A stretch of 64,000 bases of DNA from Ovis canadensis (GCF_042477335.2 NC_091249.1:51630001-51694000); one strand, 5' to 3'; positions 26,270 to 37,049 are shown, counted from the stretch's first letter. The notes: generated by a model not told the origin, from the letters alone. A program made the numbers and translations.

Positions 26270-27110
26270 GGATGCGGCAGGTGGGTTTCAGGTCCTCCGC
26301 CTTTCGCGCCCGGACAGCCTCCTCGGCAGCGAGTGACTGGGGGTGGGGGCACTCTGCTGGCTGCCGCGCGCGCGCACGCCGGACTCGGTACGCGCCGTGT
26401 ACGCGCCCGTGCGCGCGCCCCGCGGCTCCAGCCCAGCGCTCGGAGCCGCCTTCGCTGCCACAGTCAGCTCCCTGGGGCCGCCGCCTCCCCCGGGTCTGGG
26501 GCTCTATCCGCGGGGCCCGCGCCGCTCGCCCTGAGCCAGGAGGACGAGCTCAAGGAGGATGCCTGGGCCCGTGAGTACCGCGGCGGCGGGCCGATCGGGT
26601 TTGGAGCGCGGGCAAAGGATGGTCCCGGGGCTGAGCCCCTCCCCGCGGGCGGCTCCGCTCCCTGGCCCAGGGTCGCCGCCTCGGACCCCCGCCTCGGCCA
26701 GCCCCTCCCCCAGCCCACAGCGGAGGGAGGGAGGGAGGGAGGGGAGAGGGAGGGCGCCAGTGAGCCGAGGAGCGGGGCGAGAGCCGCCGCCGGTTCGCTT
26801 GGAAACGGTTGCCACAGCAACGGGGTTGCGCTCCCCGGCAACGCGGCTGCAGGGCGGCGACGCCCCCTCCCCCACCTCACGAGGGGCCGCATCCCAGGGG
26901 AGCAGCGAGAGGGGGACTCGGCCTCTCGCGGTGGGGGTAACTTCGCCCCTCTGGCCTTGTCAGGATGTGCCTGCCTCCACAGCCGTCGAGGGTGGAGGTG
27001 GGGGGCGATCGGCCCCGTGGGCACGAGCTGGCTCCCACGTGGCTACAGTCGTCGCAGCAGGGCTCCTAGGGTGGCAGCAAACGTGGGGGCGGCCCAGCCA
27101 CTGGTCCTGC
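26270..27110 (+). promoter_or_regulatory. PRR7: CpG island with a likely non-coding first exon of PRR7
   Basis: A dense CpG island 8.2 kb before the PRR7 start codon contains a clean donor after 26570 (gcctgggccc|gtgagtacc). The next acceptor that fits PRR7 is tcctacag before 34529. From memory, the human PRR7 transcription unit also spans much more than its two coding exons. The long open frame across the island (25967-27328) is GC-driven and lacks family resemblance, so it is not called as a gene. An RFX-type X-box lies at 26808-26821. Confidence 0.55.
26808..26821 (+). promoter_or_regulatory. RFX X-box motif
   Basis: GTTGCC-AC-AGCAAC fits GTNRCC(0-3)RGYAAC perfectly and is palindromic. 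It lies in the CpG island, just after the inferred first-exon donor. Function is inferred from the motif only. Confidence 0.5.
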
Positions 27111-28009
27111 CATGGGAGGAGGAGGCAAGGGTACGGGGTCCGTACCCCGCCACACCAATCCACCATCCCCTCCCCAACCCCCCGCCTCCCACCTCACCCT
27201 ACTGCACCCACCGCCAGCGAAATGGCCTGCCACGAGTTGGGTGCTTCAGAGGCGACGGTCCCTACCAGGGGAGAGGAAACACGCTCACCTCCCTCCTCCT
27301 CATGGCCAGAGCATGTGCCAAACGGTAGCGGTAGCTTGGGCCCACGGTGGGTCTCCCTGCTCCTCTTCTCAAGCCACATTCTCCAGGGAGGGGTAGGAGC
27401 AGTGTGGGCAGGAGCAAAGGACACAGCTGATCCAGGGAAGCTGAAGCCCAGGCCAAATGGGAGCACCCAGCCCATTGTCTGGATCACAAGTGTCCCTTTC
27501 TTGTCTGAGCACAAAGCCCAGACTGTGCTGGGTGGCATGCAGGTTGGCCAGCAGGCAGGCCAGCGCCACATGGAGATGCCCTGTCCTCCAGGGGAGCTCC
27601 TCTGAGGGCAGAATGGCTGCTGAGTCAGAGGAAATGACCTCTGGCTCCCCTCCCAATCTCCCCTCCGTGGGCAGCTTGCTGGGGGAGAGAAAGGGCCCTC
27701 CTGCCAGCTCTCCCAGGCCTGACTCAGCAGATGCCAGCCCCGACCGCAGGCCTTGGACCCAATATCCCAGTGATCACAACCACCCTGGGGTCTCCTTTCC
27801 CATCCAGGGAGGTGTCCTGGGTGTCACAGGTGACCATTAGCTAGGCATTTGAGGCAAAGGTGCCCTGAGATGGGTGGTGTCCTAAGTCAGGCCTGAATCT
27901 CCCACAGGCAGAAGTGCCTTTGGAATTACTCACAGGCTCCTTTCATTCTGTTCCTGCTTTGTCGGAGACCTGTGTTGAGCGCTCTGCATCCATGATCTCC
28001 TTAGTCCTT

Positions 28010-28135
28010 ACAACATTGTGCAAGGTAAGTTTATGATCCCCACTTTAGAGATGATGACTCCAAGGCTCAGGGAAGTGAAGTGACTTGTCCAAGGCTGAGC
28101 AACCAGTAAGTGGTGGAGCTAGTTTTCCAGTGTTC
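28010..28135 (-). mobile_element. MIR SINE
   Basis: The reverse complement reads 'gctcagccttggacaagtcacttcacttccctgagcc' and then 'aaagtggggatcat', the MIR core order. Confidence 0.65.
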
Positions 28136-29642
28136 GTTTCTCTGCTGGCATGGCCCCTCTCTGCTGTGGTATTGCTTCATACATCTCTTGTGACCCAGGC
28201 AGAAAAGAACTGTAGAGCCTTCTAGAAGGGCTTTATTAACCTTCTTTCACATTCCTCCAGTGAGGATATTCCCTATGTTTTAGGTCTTGGTACCCCTTTC
28301 CTTTTTCCGGCAATAGCAGCCAGATTCTTGCTCCTCCAGATGCTCTAAAGCTACTGCCAGGCTGCCTCCTTCCCTCCCTCTCTCTAGTAGAAGTTGAGCA
28401 GTGAGGGCTACCTCAGTCCTCTGGAAATCCCTGAGGCTCCATTCCTTGGTTTGTGGGCTCTGTGGCCTGGTCAGCTTGTAACCTTGGTGGTAGCAGAAGG
28501 AATTTAGCAATAATAGGCCCATGCACTGCTGGGCCCTGTGGGTGCTCAGTCTAGCTCAGGGGTTGGAAACCCAAATGGCTCCAGGGCCCAGGTGGACTAG
28601 GGCACTAATCAGCTGCAGTCTACGTCACCATGTGAGAATGTGGATTTGGTATGACCAAGTTGTCCAATTTTCAAGGTGAACCAGAAATCCAGACATTTAT
28701 GATAAAGTCTCCTGGTTTTTAAATGTTGACAACTAAGCATAATATTTTTTTAAAAAATGATTATGAGTCAACAAACCATGTCCATGAACAGTGTCCAGCC
28801 TGAGTCACAAGGCTGAGACCTCTGACGCATGGGAAGGTGATGGCAGTTTTTGCTGGACTACCTCTAGGCTTGTGTAGATGTGGCACCATGGCCAGTTAAC
28901 ACATTTGAACCTCTTAAGGCTGCAAGGTGCTGGCAGTTTCATTTATCAAGTGCAGCTCTGTATGCTGGTCTTGAAGTATTTTCACATCCCACATCAATTC
29001 TGCTCCTCCCTTGGCACTGCCAGGCTGGTCTCATCATTTCTGTCTTATAGGTGAAGAAAATTCAGTTCAGGCATGGGAATAGCTGGGATGGCTTTACACA
29101 GCTGGGCAGAAGGAGGATTTGAACCCAGGGCTCCCTGCTTGGTGTTCTGTGTGTTCACCAGGCAGCCCCTCAAAGAAGGGTATAATCCCCTCTGCTTTCC
29201 CCCTACTCCCCAACCCCGAGCTGTAGCCACCTCCCTTGGAGGGGCAGATCTGAGTAGACACCAACCCACTAGGGCCCCCATCTCTTGTCCCATTTGCAGT
29301 TTCCCAAGCTCCAGGTTCCTGGCCTGGTGCCAAGGCTGGATCACAGAGATGCTGCCTGCAGGTGAAGGTGTCAAGCCAGTACCTTGGCCTCACTGGGAAT
29401 AACGTTCTGGCCAGCTCCATGCCTGGCTGATGGTGGCAGCTGGGATGGTTCCTGTCACTTCTTTCTGGTTTCAGTTCATTTGTCTTGGTGTGAGAGGAGT
29501 GTAACAATGTCACCAGTGCTTCCCTGAAATGACCTTCCTGCCAGGTTCTACAGTTCCCTGGATTTCATAAGCCCACAGGCTACGTGGGCCTGAAGTGGCC
29601 CCAGCTCCCTGCCTGTAGAGTGGGGATGACAGCAACTCCCTC

Positions 29643-29775
29643 CTGCCTTGGAGAAGGAAATGGCAACTGACTCCAGTATTCTTGCCTGGAAAATCCCATG
29701 GACAAAGGAGCCTGGCGGGCTACAGTCCATGGGGTCACAAAGAGTCAGACAGGACTGAAGCGACTTAGCATGCAT
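29643..29775 (+). mobile_element. Bov-tA/BovA SINE, 3' part
   Basis: It starts at 'ggagaaggaaatggcaactgac' and ends with 'cgacttagcatgcatgcacac'. The tRNA-like head is missing. Confidence 0.85.
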
Positions 29776-29802
29776 GCACACAACCTTTACCTCCCAAGGT
29801 AT

Positions 29803-30003
29803 GTAGTGGTAAAGAATCTGCCTGCCAATGCAGGAGACTCGGATTTGATCCCTGGCCCAGGAAAGATCCCCTGGAGTGGGAAATGGCTACCCACTTTAGT
29901 ATTCTTGCCAGGAAAATTCTATGGACAGAGGAAAGTTAAGTGGACAGAGGCTGCAGTCCATGGGGTTGCAAAGAGTCAGACACGACTGAGTGACTGAGCA
30001 CCC
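29803..30003 (+). mobile_element. Bov-tA SINE
   Basis: 'gtagtggtaaagaatctgcctgcc' through 'cacgactgagtgactgagcac', with a small internal duplication around 'ggacagaggaaagttaagtggacagagg'. It directly follows another copy in the same orientation. Confidence 0.87.
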
Positions 30004-32554
30004 TCCTGCCTGAGGCAATGAATGTAAAGAGGTTAGCAGGGGACTTGGCATACGCAGGGAGGGCACGCAGGACAGGTGAGTGGTCGCCTTTCCTACCCCA
30101 CCCTCATTCTATACACCACACTCTCCTCCCTCTCTCCTCTATCCCCTGGCCTAAATTCCTATTCCTTCACAGGACTAGCAGCTCTGGCCTCGTGTCCAGG
30201 ACTTCCCCTTGTGACCCAGAGCCCCTTGCCTCTTTCTACCTCAGAGCCCTTGGTACACGTCTTAATCTCCTGTAGACTTTTCCATTTATTCGTGTAGATG
30301 TATGTATCCTCAGCTTGTTTATAAACCTCCCTGTGAGGGCTGAGAGCTGGTGATAGCATGGTTATCAGTGATGTTTTGGTGAATGGGCAGCATGTCCCAG
30401 GAATGAACTGGATGCAGACCTAGCTCTTGAGATGTTCCTTGTCAGACAGGTAAAAGACCAAACAGGTAACTGAACACCTCCAGTTACTCCTTCAACAAGT
30501 GGTTTTTGAGCTACCATATCCCACATGATGAAGACAGACATAGCCCTCGTGTTAAACACAGGCGACCACAGAACAGTGTAATCAATATCACTGGACTTCT
30601 CAGCCATCCCTGGGGGGTGAGGGAGCTGGAAGCTGACACATCCAGGGAGGTGACAGGTGAGACCAAGAGGCTGAGGAGCAAGTGCTGGGGCGAGAGCAGT
30701 GCGGCTGTGTTGCAGGTGGGTTCATAGAAGGCCTGGGGGAAACAGGCAGTGTGGAGAACGGCAGGCCAAGCAGGAGCACTGTAGGGAAGCAGAAAAAGTG
30801 GTGGCAATGGTAACGGAACCTCAGGTGAGAGAGGACAGTGGCTTGGCCAAGCCAGCAGTGACAGGGGGACAAAAGGGAGTGGACAGATGAAGACACCCAA
30901 CAGTGAAAACAACAGGACTTGGCAGATGGTGTAAATGGTGGGCTCTTTGCGGAGATAAAAGACCCAGCAGCAGATCTTTGGGGTCTAAGGTTAGGGTGAT
31001 GGAATTCTTTATGCAGAGGAACAGTGTGGGAGGTACACACAGCAGTGTGCCAGGCCCCAGAGACCATTAATCTGTCTGAGCAAAGTGTTCTCATCTGTCA
31101 AATGGGCAGAATGCTCACCCAGTTTATAAGGTGACTGAGAGGAAACTCTGCGGCATCCAGCCCTGGGGCACACACCTCTGTACCCCCCAGCTCTGAAGCT
31201 GTGGGCAGCAGTGCTCATGTTTGGGGGTGTCTCTAAGCCCTTTGCCTGGATTAGCTCACTATTCTCCACTGATGAGGAAACTGACACAACGTGGCACCCC
31301 CCGCCCCCCAGGCTCACTCTCATCCCCCCGCCGTGCTCCCAGTGAGAGTACGGCCTAAGAAAACCCTACAAAGCAATATACTCAGAAACCCCACAAAGAA
31401 ATCAAGGTGGAATCCTGAAAAATGTCTAAATAACCCACAAGAAGGTAAGTAAAGACAATGAGGAGGAAACAAACAGAAAGCAAATCATAAAACGCAGACT
31501 GAAGGATGAGCCTGGCTGAAGGCTCTGCTCCCAGCACACAGTCGGAGTTGGGGATTTACTAAGGACCAGGCATGTGTCTGCAGGGGATGGAGAAGGTGAG
31601 CTGCTGTGAGCAACAGGCAGAGGGTCTGCATCTGAAGGGCTTCCCAGACCCACCAGGAGCATGCACAAGGCATGAAGGGATAAAGGAATAACCCTTTGGA
31701 AAGGCTTTGAGAAACCTGGCTTAGGAAAAGCCCTTGGAAAAGTCTGAATGAATCCTTTGACATTTATATAGTGGGCACCTACTGTGAATTAGATGAGATG
31801 TTACTGTGCAACTCCCTCTAGACCAGGAGGGACGTTCAGGCAGGATTCCTGCCGTCTGGGCCTGCTGGACCACCAGGATGAAGCAGCAGCCCGAGGCATC
31901 TGTCATTGCTCCCCTCCACACTGGGCACTGGAGTCAGTGTGAGGTCAGAGGGCCAGCTCAGCTGAGACTGTACACAGACTTTCTCTCTCAGAACCACAGT
32001 AGCCAAGTCTGTAAAATTCAGCGATAGTTCTGTCACCTGGCTGGTATTTAACTAAATAGAAGTAAAAATACCCGCCAAGGCCTGCCTACTGTGTGTCAGG
32101 GCCTTGTTCTATGCCTCTTTTACGATCTTACACGATCATACGTGATGGTCACGTCTTACATGATCTTCAGCACCACCTTCTCGCTGGGGGTCATATTCAT
32201 TTGATAGATAGGCAACAGTGGCACCCAGCAGGTCTTGGGTTTGGCCTGTCTGTCCCCCTAATGCCCAATGAGCTGAGCTAGACCCCCTCAGGGCACAGTC
32301 CCTGTCCTTTGTTCCTTATTAACCCTAGAGCTGCCATTCCACCTCTCCTTCACCCTATAGCCTTTTCCCACTCTTGAACTGAGGGCTGGTTGGCAGAACT
32401 ACAAGTTTTGGTGAGAAGGTACAAGAAGGTGCATTTTGACTACAGGCTGGCCAGCCTGGCCAGTGTCTCCACAGGTACCAAATCTCCTTACTGAGTGCTC
32501 ATACATACTTATTTACATTTCACTCATCATTTAGGGGAAAGTGTTTCAACACAG

Positions 32555-32760
32555 ACTTTGGATTCAGAGTCAGGCTAAATCCTAGCTATAGCTGTGTGAC
32601 CTCGGGCAAGTCATTTCCTTTTCTAAGCCTGTCTCATCCATCAGATGGGCATGACCCCCACAGTAGGAAGGTGGTATTGATTATGTAAGATTATTCTGCA
32701 TGGAAGAAGTCTAAAATGAGGCTAAACACAGCAGACAGTCCTTGGCATGTATTTCTAATT
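32555..32760 (+). mobile_element. MIR SINE
   Basis: 'ctttggattcagagtcagg', 'agctgtgtgacctcgggcaagtcatttcc' and 'atcagatgggcatga' are in MIR order. Confidence 0.65.
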
Positions 32761-33149
32761 CAGCTAAACTCCATCACCTCCAGCCCCAGAAGTGCTTCTG
32801 TGACCCAGAGCTGTTCCTGCCCTGCAAGCCAAGGAGGCACCTAGTTAGTGCCAGCTTCCTCAGAGCATTCCTGAAAATTCCTGTGGGCTCAGGAAAAGGA
32901 GAACAGATCTAATTAACCCCCAATGACTGGCAGCATCCTGTTTTTATCTGGGCTTCGTCACCATGGCAGCCTCATGGTGGGGTTGTGAAGGGGGCGGGTG
33001 GAGCTATTGTTCCTGCCGTCGTCTGTTCTGGAATGGAGGCCCAAGAGAAAGGGACTGGCACGGGCACCAAGGGGCACATGGCACAAAGCAGCCATGGAGT
33101 CAGACAGGAGCCATCTGGGGAGAAGGGTGGGGTATACTGGGCGGCCTGG

Positions 33150-33204
33150 CTCCCCGCCCCCCCCCGCCCCCCCCCCCCCCCCCCCGCCCACACACCGCCC
33201 CGGC
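33150..33204. repeat. C-rich low-complexity tract
   Basis: Near-uninterrupted C runs with a few G interruptions, then 'cccacacaccgcccc'. The run length is a likely site of sequencing or assembly error. Confidence 0.9.
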
Positions 33205-34376
33205 TTGCCCTCAGACCAGTCTAAGTTTAATGTGGGGTCCTCAGCTTGGGGCTTAGGCCCACTGTGACACCCAGAGCTGAATACATGTGTGCCTTCGCTG
33301 GGCATGCTGAGGATGGGGGGCGGGGAGTCCAAAGAGACCCACAAAATAGCTCAGGAGGCAGCGCTCTTAACACCCCAGGCTAGGGTTTTGTGGCCAGTCT
33401 TGGATTTAAATTATGGAACCATCACCTGCCATCCACACAGCTCCTAATTGTGTAAAATATGTAAAACAGGAATTTTTCGTTACCCCAAAAGGAAGAGCTC
33501 ATTCCTGTTCTGAGGCGGTGGTGAACAGTTGCCTGCCACTGTCCCTCCAAAGTCAGGGCTCCCCTCCTACATACCTCTTACAATGCGAGGTTCCCCTCTC
33601 AACCCTGGCTGTGGAGAGGAGGTGGAACTGGAAGTGCCCATCTGGAGTGATGTGGGCCCAGGCGGTACCGATTACTTGAGCTAGTTTTCCTACCCTCTGC
33701 AGAGAGGGAAAGGAATTGGGGGAAGGGACATGGCGGCCTAGAGCTAGAAGGGCAGGGCCAAGTCGGGCTGCGCATGGGTAGGAGGCTCGGGAAGTGGAGA
33801 CGGGGATGGGATTCAGCGAGCGGAGGCGCTTAGAGAAAAGGAAAAGAGGGAACGGCCCACGCTCGGCGGCATGTTCGGCTCAGACAAAGACAAGCTGGTA
33901 GCACGCAGTAGGCACTAAGAACCGTCTGCCTGATCCCCCCTACAAGAGCTGAGACAACCAGGAGGCCGCGGTGCAGGCCGGAATGTTCCAAGCTCTGGGC
34001 AGCCAGGTTTGGGAGCGGGAACAAGGTCTAGGACGCCAGACGTTGCCAGGTGCGTATGCACAGGCTGAAGCTGGGCCCCGGCGGGTTGCTCGTGGGGCCT
34101 AGGAGGTGAACCACCTTTTCCGCGCCGCAAAGCAATCGCGCAGTGGCTCCCCTTCCGCGCCCTGGGTGCCTGCCTATGGGCAGACTGAAGCCCTTTCGGA
34201 GCTGGGGTATCCTGCACCCGCGAGATGCGAATGGCGAATCTCTCAGGAACACTGAAGCCGAACCTGGCCTTCGCGCGCCCCCTGCTGACCAGCCTGGAAT
34301 CACCTCGGATGGGAGGCGGCGGCTGCGGCGGCCCGGTCTCAGATACGGGAAAGCCCTACCGGGGAAACCTCGGGCG

Positions 34377-34399
34377 TGACGTCATCCCTGGTGACGTCA
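34377..34399. promoter_or_regulatory. PRR7: Paired CRE palindromes upstream of PRR7
   Basis: Two perfect TGACGTCA sites, at 34377-34384 and 34392-34399, are separated by seven bases, about 375-390 bp before the PRR7 start codon and inside its CpG-rich region. Full CRE palindromes bind CREB/ATF dimers (established). Their use here is inferred. Confidence 0.75.
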
Positions 34400-34528
34400 C
34401 CGGGCCCCCGCGGAATGCGGGGGTTCCGCAGAGGAGGCTTCCCCGGGATTGCGCAGGGCACCCGCGAGAGCAGGGAAGTCGTCGGGGGCTGTAGCGTTCC
34501 TTCACCGCGCCCTGTGTCTGTCCTACAG

Positions 34529-34773
34529 GTTCCACGCGGTCCCGGGTGAGGCCCGCCAGCGCGCCTGCCGGCGCCATGGGAAGAAACCGGAGTCGCTGCT
34601 GCTGCTGCTCCCCGCCGGCGCGCGCACGACTTGAGCCCAGCTGCGGGCAGCCCCCGGCCGCGGGTCCTCGAGTGACGCTGGCGGCGTCTGGGAGCTTGGC
34701 GCGGGCCCGGGGCCACGTCGAGGAACCCATTGTCCAGTGAAGCAGCCGAGGACCCGCCGCCCGCGCCGCCGCC
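34529..34773 (+). other. PRR7: PRR7 5'UTR (exon 2 part) with uORF
   Basis: The acceptor tcctacag ends at 34528. The segment to the PRR7 ATG is 245 bp, GC-rich, and holds a 54-codon uORF (34576-34740) starting in the strong context gcgccATGg. If transcription begins locally instead, the 5'UTR would extend further upstream. Confidence 0.55.
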
Positions 34774-35185
34774 ATGGTTATGTCCCAGGGCACCTACACG
34801 TTCCTCACGTGCTTTGCCGGTTTCTGGCTCATCTGGGGTCTCATCGTCCTACTCTGCTGCTTTTGCAGCTTCCTGCGCCGCCGCCTCAAACGGCGCCAGG
34901 AGGAGCGGCTGCGTGAGCAGAACCTGCGCGCCCTTGAGCTGGAGCCCCTTGAGCTTGAGGGCAGCCTGGCAGGGAGCCCCCCGGGCCTGGCGCCCCCGCC
35001 ACCCCCTCACCGCGGCCGTCTTGAGGCGCCGGCGCACGCCCACCAGCACGTGCACGTGCACCCGCTGCTGCACCACGGGCCCGCGCAGCCACACGCGCAC
35101 CCGCACGCACACCACCACGCGCTTCCGCACCCGCCGCCGCCGCACCTATCCGTGCCGCCCCGGCCCTGGAGCTACCCCCGCCAAG
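34774..35185 (+). CDS. PRR7: PRR7 coding exon 1
   Basis: Encodes [20 protein letters not shown] through the membrane helix, the basic stop-transfer and the His/Pro-rich region to RPWSYPRQ. Donor gtaagt. Confidence 0.97.
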
Positions 35186-35794
35186 GTAAGTACCGCGTGC
35201 GCCAGGGGGCGGCCGGGCTCACTAGGGTGGGCGAGGCCTCGGCAGTGGGAGGGCTCGCTGCTGTTCCGAGGGGCTTCCACGGGACAGCCTCTCCAGCGAA
35301 CCTAGGAAGAGGGAGCGGGCTGGGTCTGGGGTTGGCCGAGGCTTCTGCGGGAGGCTGAGTTGGCCTCACACCCGTGGATTACTTCCCACTCCACAGCGGA
35401 ATCGGACATGTCCAAGCCACCGTGCTACGAAGAAGCGGTGATGATGGCCGAGCCGCCGCCGCCCTACAGCGAGGTGCTCACGGACACGCGCGGCCTCTAC
35501 CGCAAGATCGTCACGCCCTTTCTGAGCCGCCGCGACAGCGCGGAGAAACAGGAGCAGCCGCCGCCCAGCTACAAGCCGCTCTTCTTAGACCGGGGCTACA
35601 CGTCGGCTCTGCATCTGCCAAGTGCCCCACGGCCCGCGCCGCCCTGCCCTGCGCTCTGTCTGCAGGCGGACCGCGGCCGCCGGGTCTTCCCCAGCTGGAC
35701 CGACTCAGAGCTCAGCAGCCGAGAGCCACTGGAGCACGGAGCTTGGCGCCTGCCGGTCTCCATCCCCTTGTTCGGGAGGACTACAGCCGTATAG
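34774..35794 (+). CDS. PRR7: Proline-rich protein 7, transmembrane adaptor
   Basis: Two coding exons, 34774-35185 and 35397-35794, join in frame to 269 residues (human about 274 by recall). The protein begins [10 protein letters not shown] with a very short outer segment and then one hydrophobic helix (about 10-30), followed by cysteines (CCFC) suited to palmitoylation and a basic [11 protein letters not shown] stop-transfer. A histidine/proline-rich cytoplasmic region (about 85-130) follows. WW-type motifs PPCY (145-148) and PPPY (158-161) come next, then PPSYKPLF. The C-terminus TTAV is a class I PDZ ligand. PRR7 is known as a postsynaptic-density and lymphocyte membrane adaptor that can move towards the nucleus and stabilise c-Jun. 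The ATG context gccgccATGg is optimal. The gene lies tail to tail with DBN1. Confidence 0.97.
35397..35794 (+). CDS. PRR7: PRR7 coding exon 2 (terminal)
   Basis: Encodes [20 protein letters not shown] through [20 protein letters not shown] to [10 protein letters not shown]; stop TAG at 35792-35794. Acceptor cactccacag. Confidence 0.97.
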
Positions 35795-35936
35795 AGGGCG
35801 CCCGGCGTCCCGAGCCCCACCCGCGGACTCCTGGCCTGATTGCGGGGCTTTTTAAATGCTTCTCTTGGACTGCGGGGGGTGTGGGGGTGGGGCGGGAGGG
35901 AGGGATTTCTTACCCCGTTTGTTACATTTTGAGGAT

Positions 35937-35942
35937 AATAAA
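35937..35942 (+). terminator. PRR7: PRR7 poly(A) signal
   Basis: AATAAA lies 143 bp after the stop and is followed by a GT-rich stretch (ggtgtgtgatctggtttgg), so the 3'UTR is about 165 nt. Confidence 0.85.
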
Positions 35943-36253
35943 GGTGTGTGATCTGGTTTGGTACAAGCGGAGGGGGCACCCACTGCTTGCGGCCAAGGTT
36001 CTGGTGGCCAGGTGTGGCCGGCCTCATCGGCCCCAAACTAACAAGCTGTAGAGCTAAAGCTGAGGTCAGCCTGCTCCAAACCTTTGGTTGGTTCCCCGAA
36101 GAGCCTCATACCCCCACTTTCCTTGGGGCCTTAGTGAGGGCGTCCTCTTAGCTTTGAAGGTAGTAAGAGTTGGGAATGGGATCGGGGCAGGCAGCCCACC
36201 ACAGATCAGCCCCTGGAGGCCCGGAGCAGCAGGCCTGAAGGGATCTGGATTTC

Positions 36254-36259
36254 TTTATT
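36254..36259 (-). terminator. DBN1: DBN1 distal poly(A) signal
   Basis: Reads AATAAA on the minus strand (plus tttatt), about 795 nt after the stop codon. Confidence 0.75.
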
Positions 36260-36552
36260 AACAGACATGAGCACGACCTGTTACAGAAGTTTGTGCTTTC
36301 CAAAAAACAGTTACTGAACGTGAAAAAGGAACCCAAGCAAAGAGGGAGGAGTTGGAGAGGGGCCACCCATAGCCCTGACCTGAATCACGCCTAGGGCCTC
36401 CAGCCTGGGACCTGCCCAGCAGGAGGGGGCAGGAAAGGGCCGGGAAGCTGAGAGGCCCCAGCTAGGCCTGCTTCTCTTCCTTTGGGCCAGGTGGGGAAGG
36501 GTCAAGAGAAGGGTGGGGAGGGGTGTCCCAGGGAGCCAGAGCCCACGAGCCA

Positions 36553-36558
36553 TTTATT
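36553..36558 (-). terminator. DBN1: DBN1 possible proximal poly(A) signal
   Basis: Reads AATAAA on the minus strand, about 495 nt after the stop. Its use relative to the distal signal cannot be judged from sequence. Confidence 0.45.
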
Positions 36559-37049
36559 GCCATGTTTTAAAATTCGTGCAAAATATCTGAAGCCCTGGAC
36601 AGAGAATACAAAGTGATATTTTTTCCAAGAAACAGAAAACTAGGAAAAGAGGTGGGGGGAACATTTTCCCACCAGAACTTCCCCCCCCCCACGCCAGGCC
36701 CCAAGCAAGGTGAGGCCTCCACCCCGGCCAGGTGAGTGAGCAGGGAGGACTAAGAGCTACAATCTGGACCGGGTGGGAAGGGGGTGGCATTTGCAACAGC
36801 GTCTCAACTACCAACGGGAGGAAAACCAGTCAACTGTACAAGTCTCCTATCAACTTAAAAAAAAAAAAAAGAAAAGCTGTAAAAGAAGGGCCCTGTGGGT
36901 AGGGATGCGGCCAAGTTCCCAGCCAGGGCCAGAATCCAGAGTGGGTGCCAGGCGGAGCTGCTGCGAGTGCAGGCACTGTGGACCATCTGGCCAGAGACGG
37001 GGGCAGGTGGGCGGCCTTGGCGAGGGCAGCCTAAGAGCAGGCACCACTG

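Larger units (their letters stand above)
22550..26270. other. Intergenic region between GRK6 and PRR7
   Basis: No coding exon is recognised. It holds a MIR (23290-23400), a Bov-tA (23757-23965), two pieces of the unassigned ancient repeat (minus near 24655-24720, plus near 25325-25365) and a BovB 3' end (25638-25940). The remainder looks like unique sequence. Confidence 0.6.
27110..33700 (+). other. Probable PRR7 intron 1 (or intergenic), no coding exon
   Basis: About 6.6 kb with no recognised exon. Visible content is MIR copies (28010-28135 minus, 32555-32760 plus), two Bov-tA copies (29643-30003) and a C-run (33158-33186). The rest shows no family I know. Confidence 0.5.
36230..37049 (-). 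other. DBN1: DBN1 3'UTR
   Basis: Minus-strand sequence from the DBN1 stop to the distal signal (AATAAA, plus 36254-36259). A second AATAAA at plus 36553-36558 would give a shorter 3'UTR. A homopolymer A run (T run in the transcript) lies at 36857-36870. The two genes' 3' ends are about 280 bp apart. Confidence 0.75.

Noticed and set aside
25967-27328. 453-codon plus-strand open frame, and a 348-codon frame overlapping it
   Set aside because: Both run through a CpG island where stops are rare by composition. The products are Arg/Pro/Gly-rich low-complexity sequence with no family resemblance, and a consensus splice donor lies inside them. Better explained as a promoter with a non-coding exon.
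33150-33204. C-run considered as a possible i-motif or G-quadruplex switch
   Set aside because: The run is simple low-complexity sequence with a doubtful length and no regulatory context, so structure claims would be speculation.
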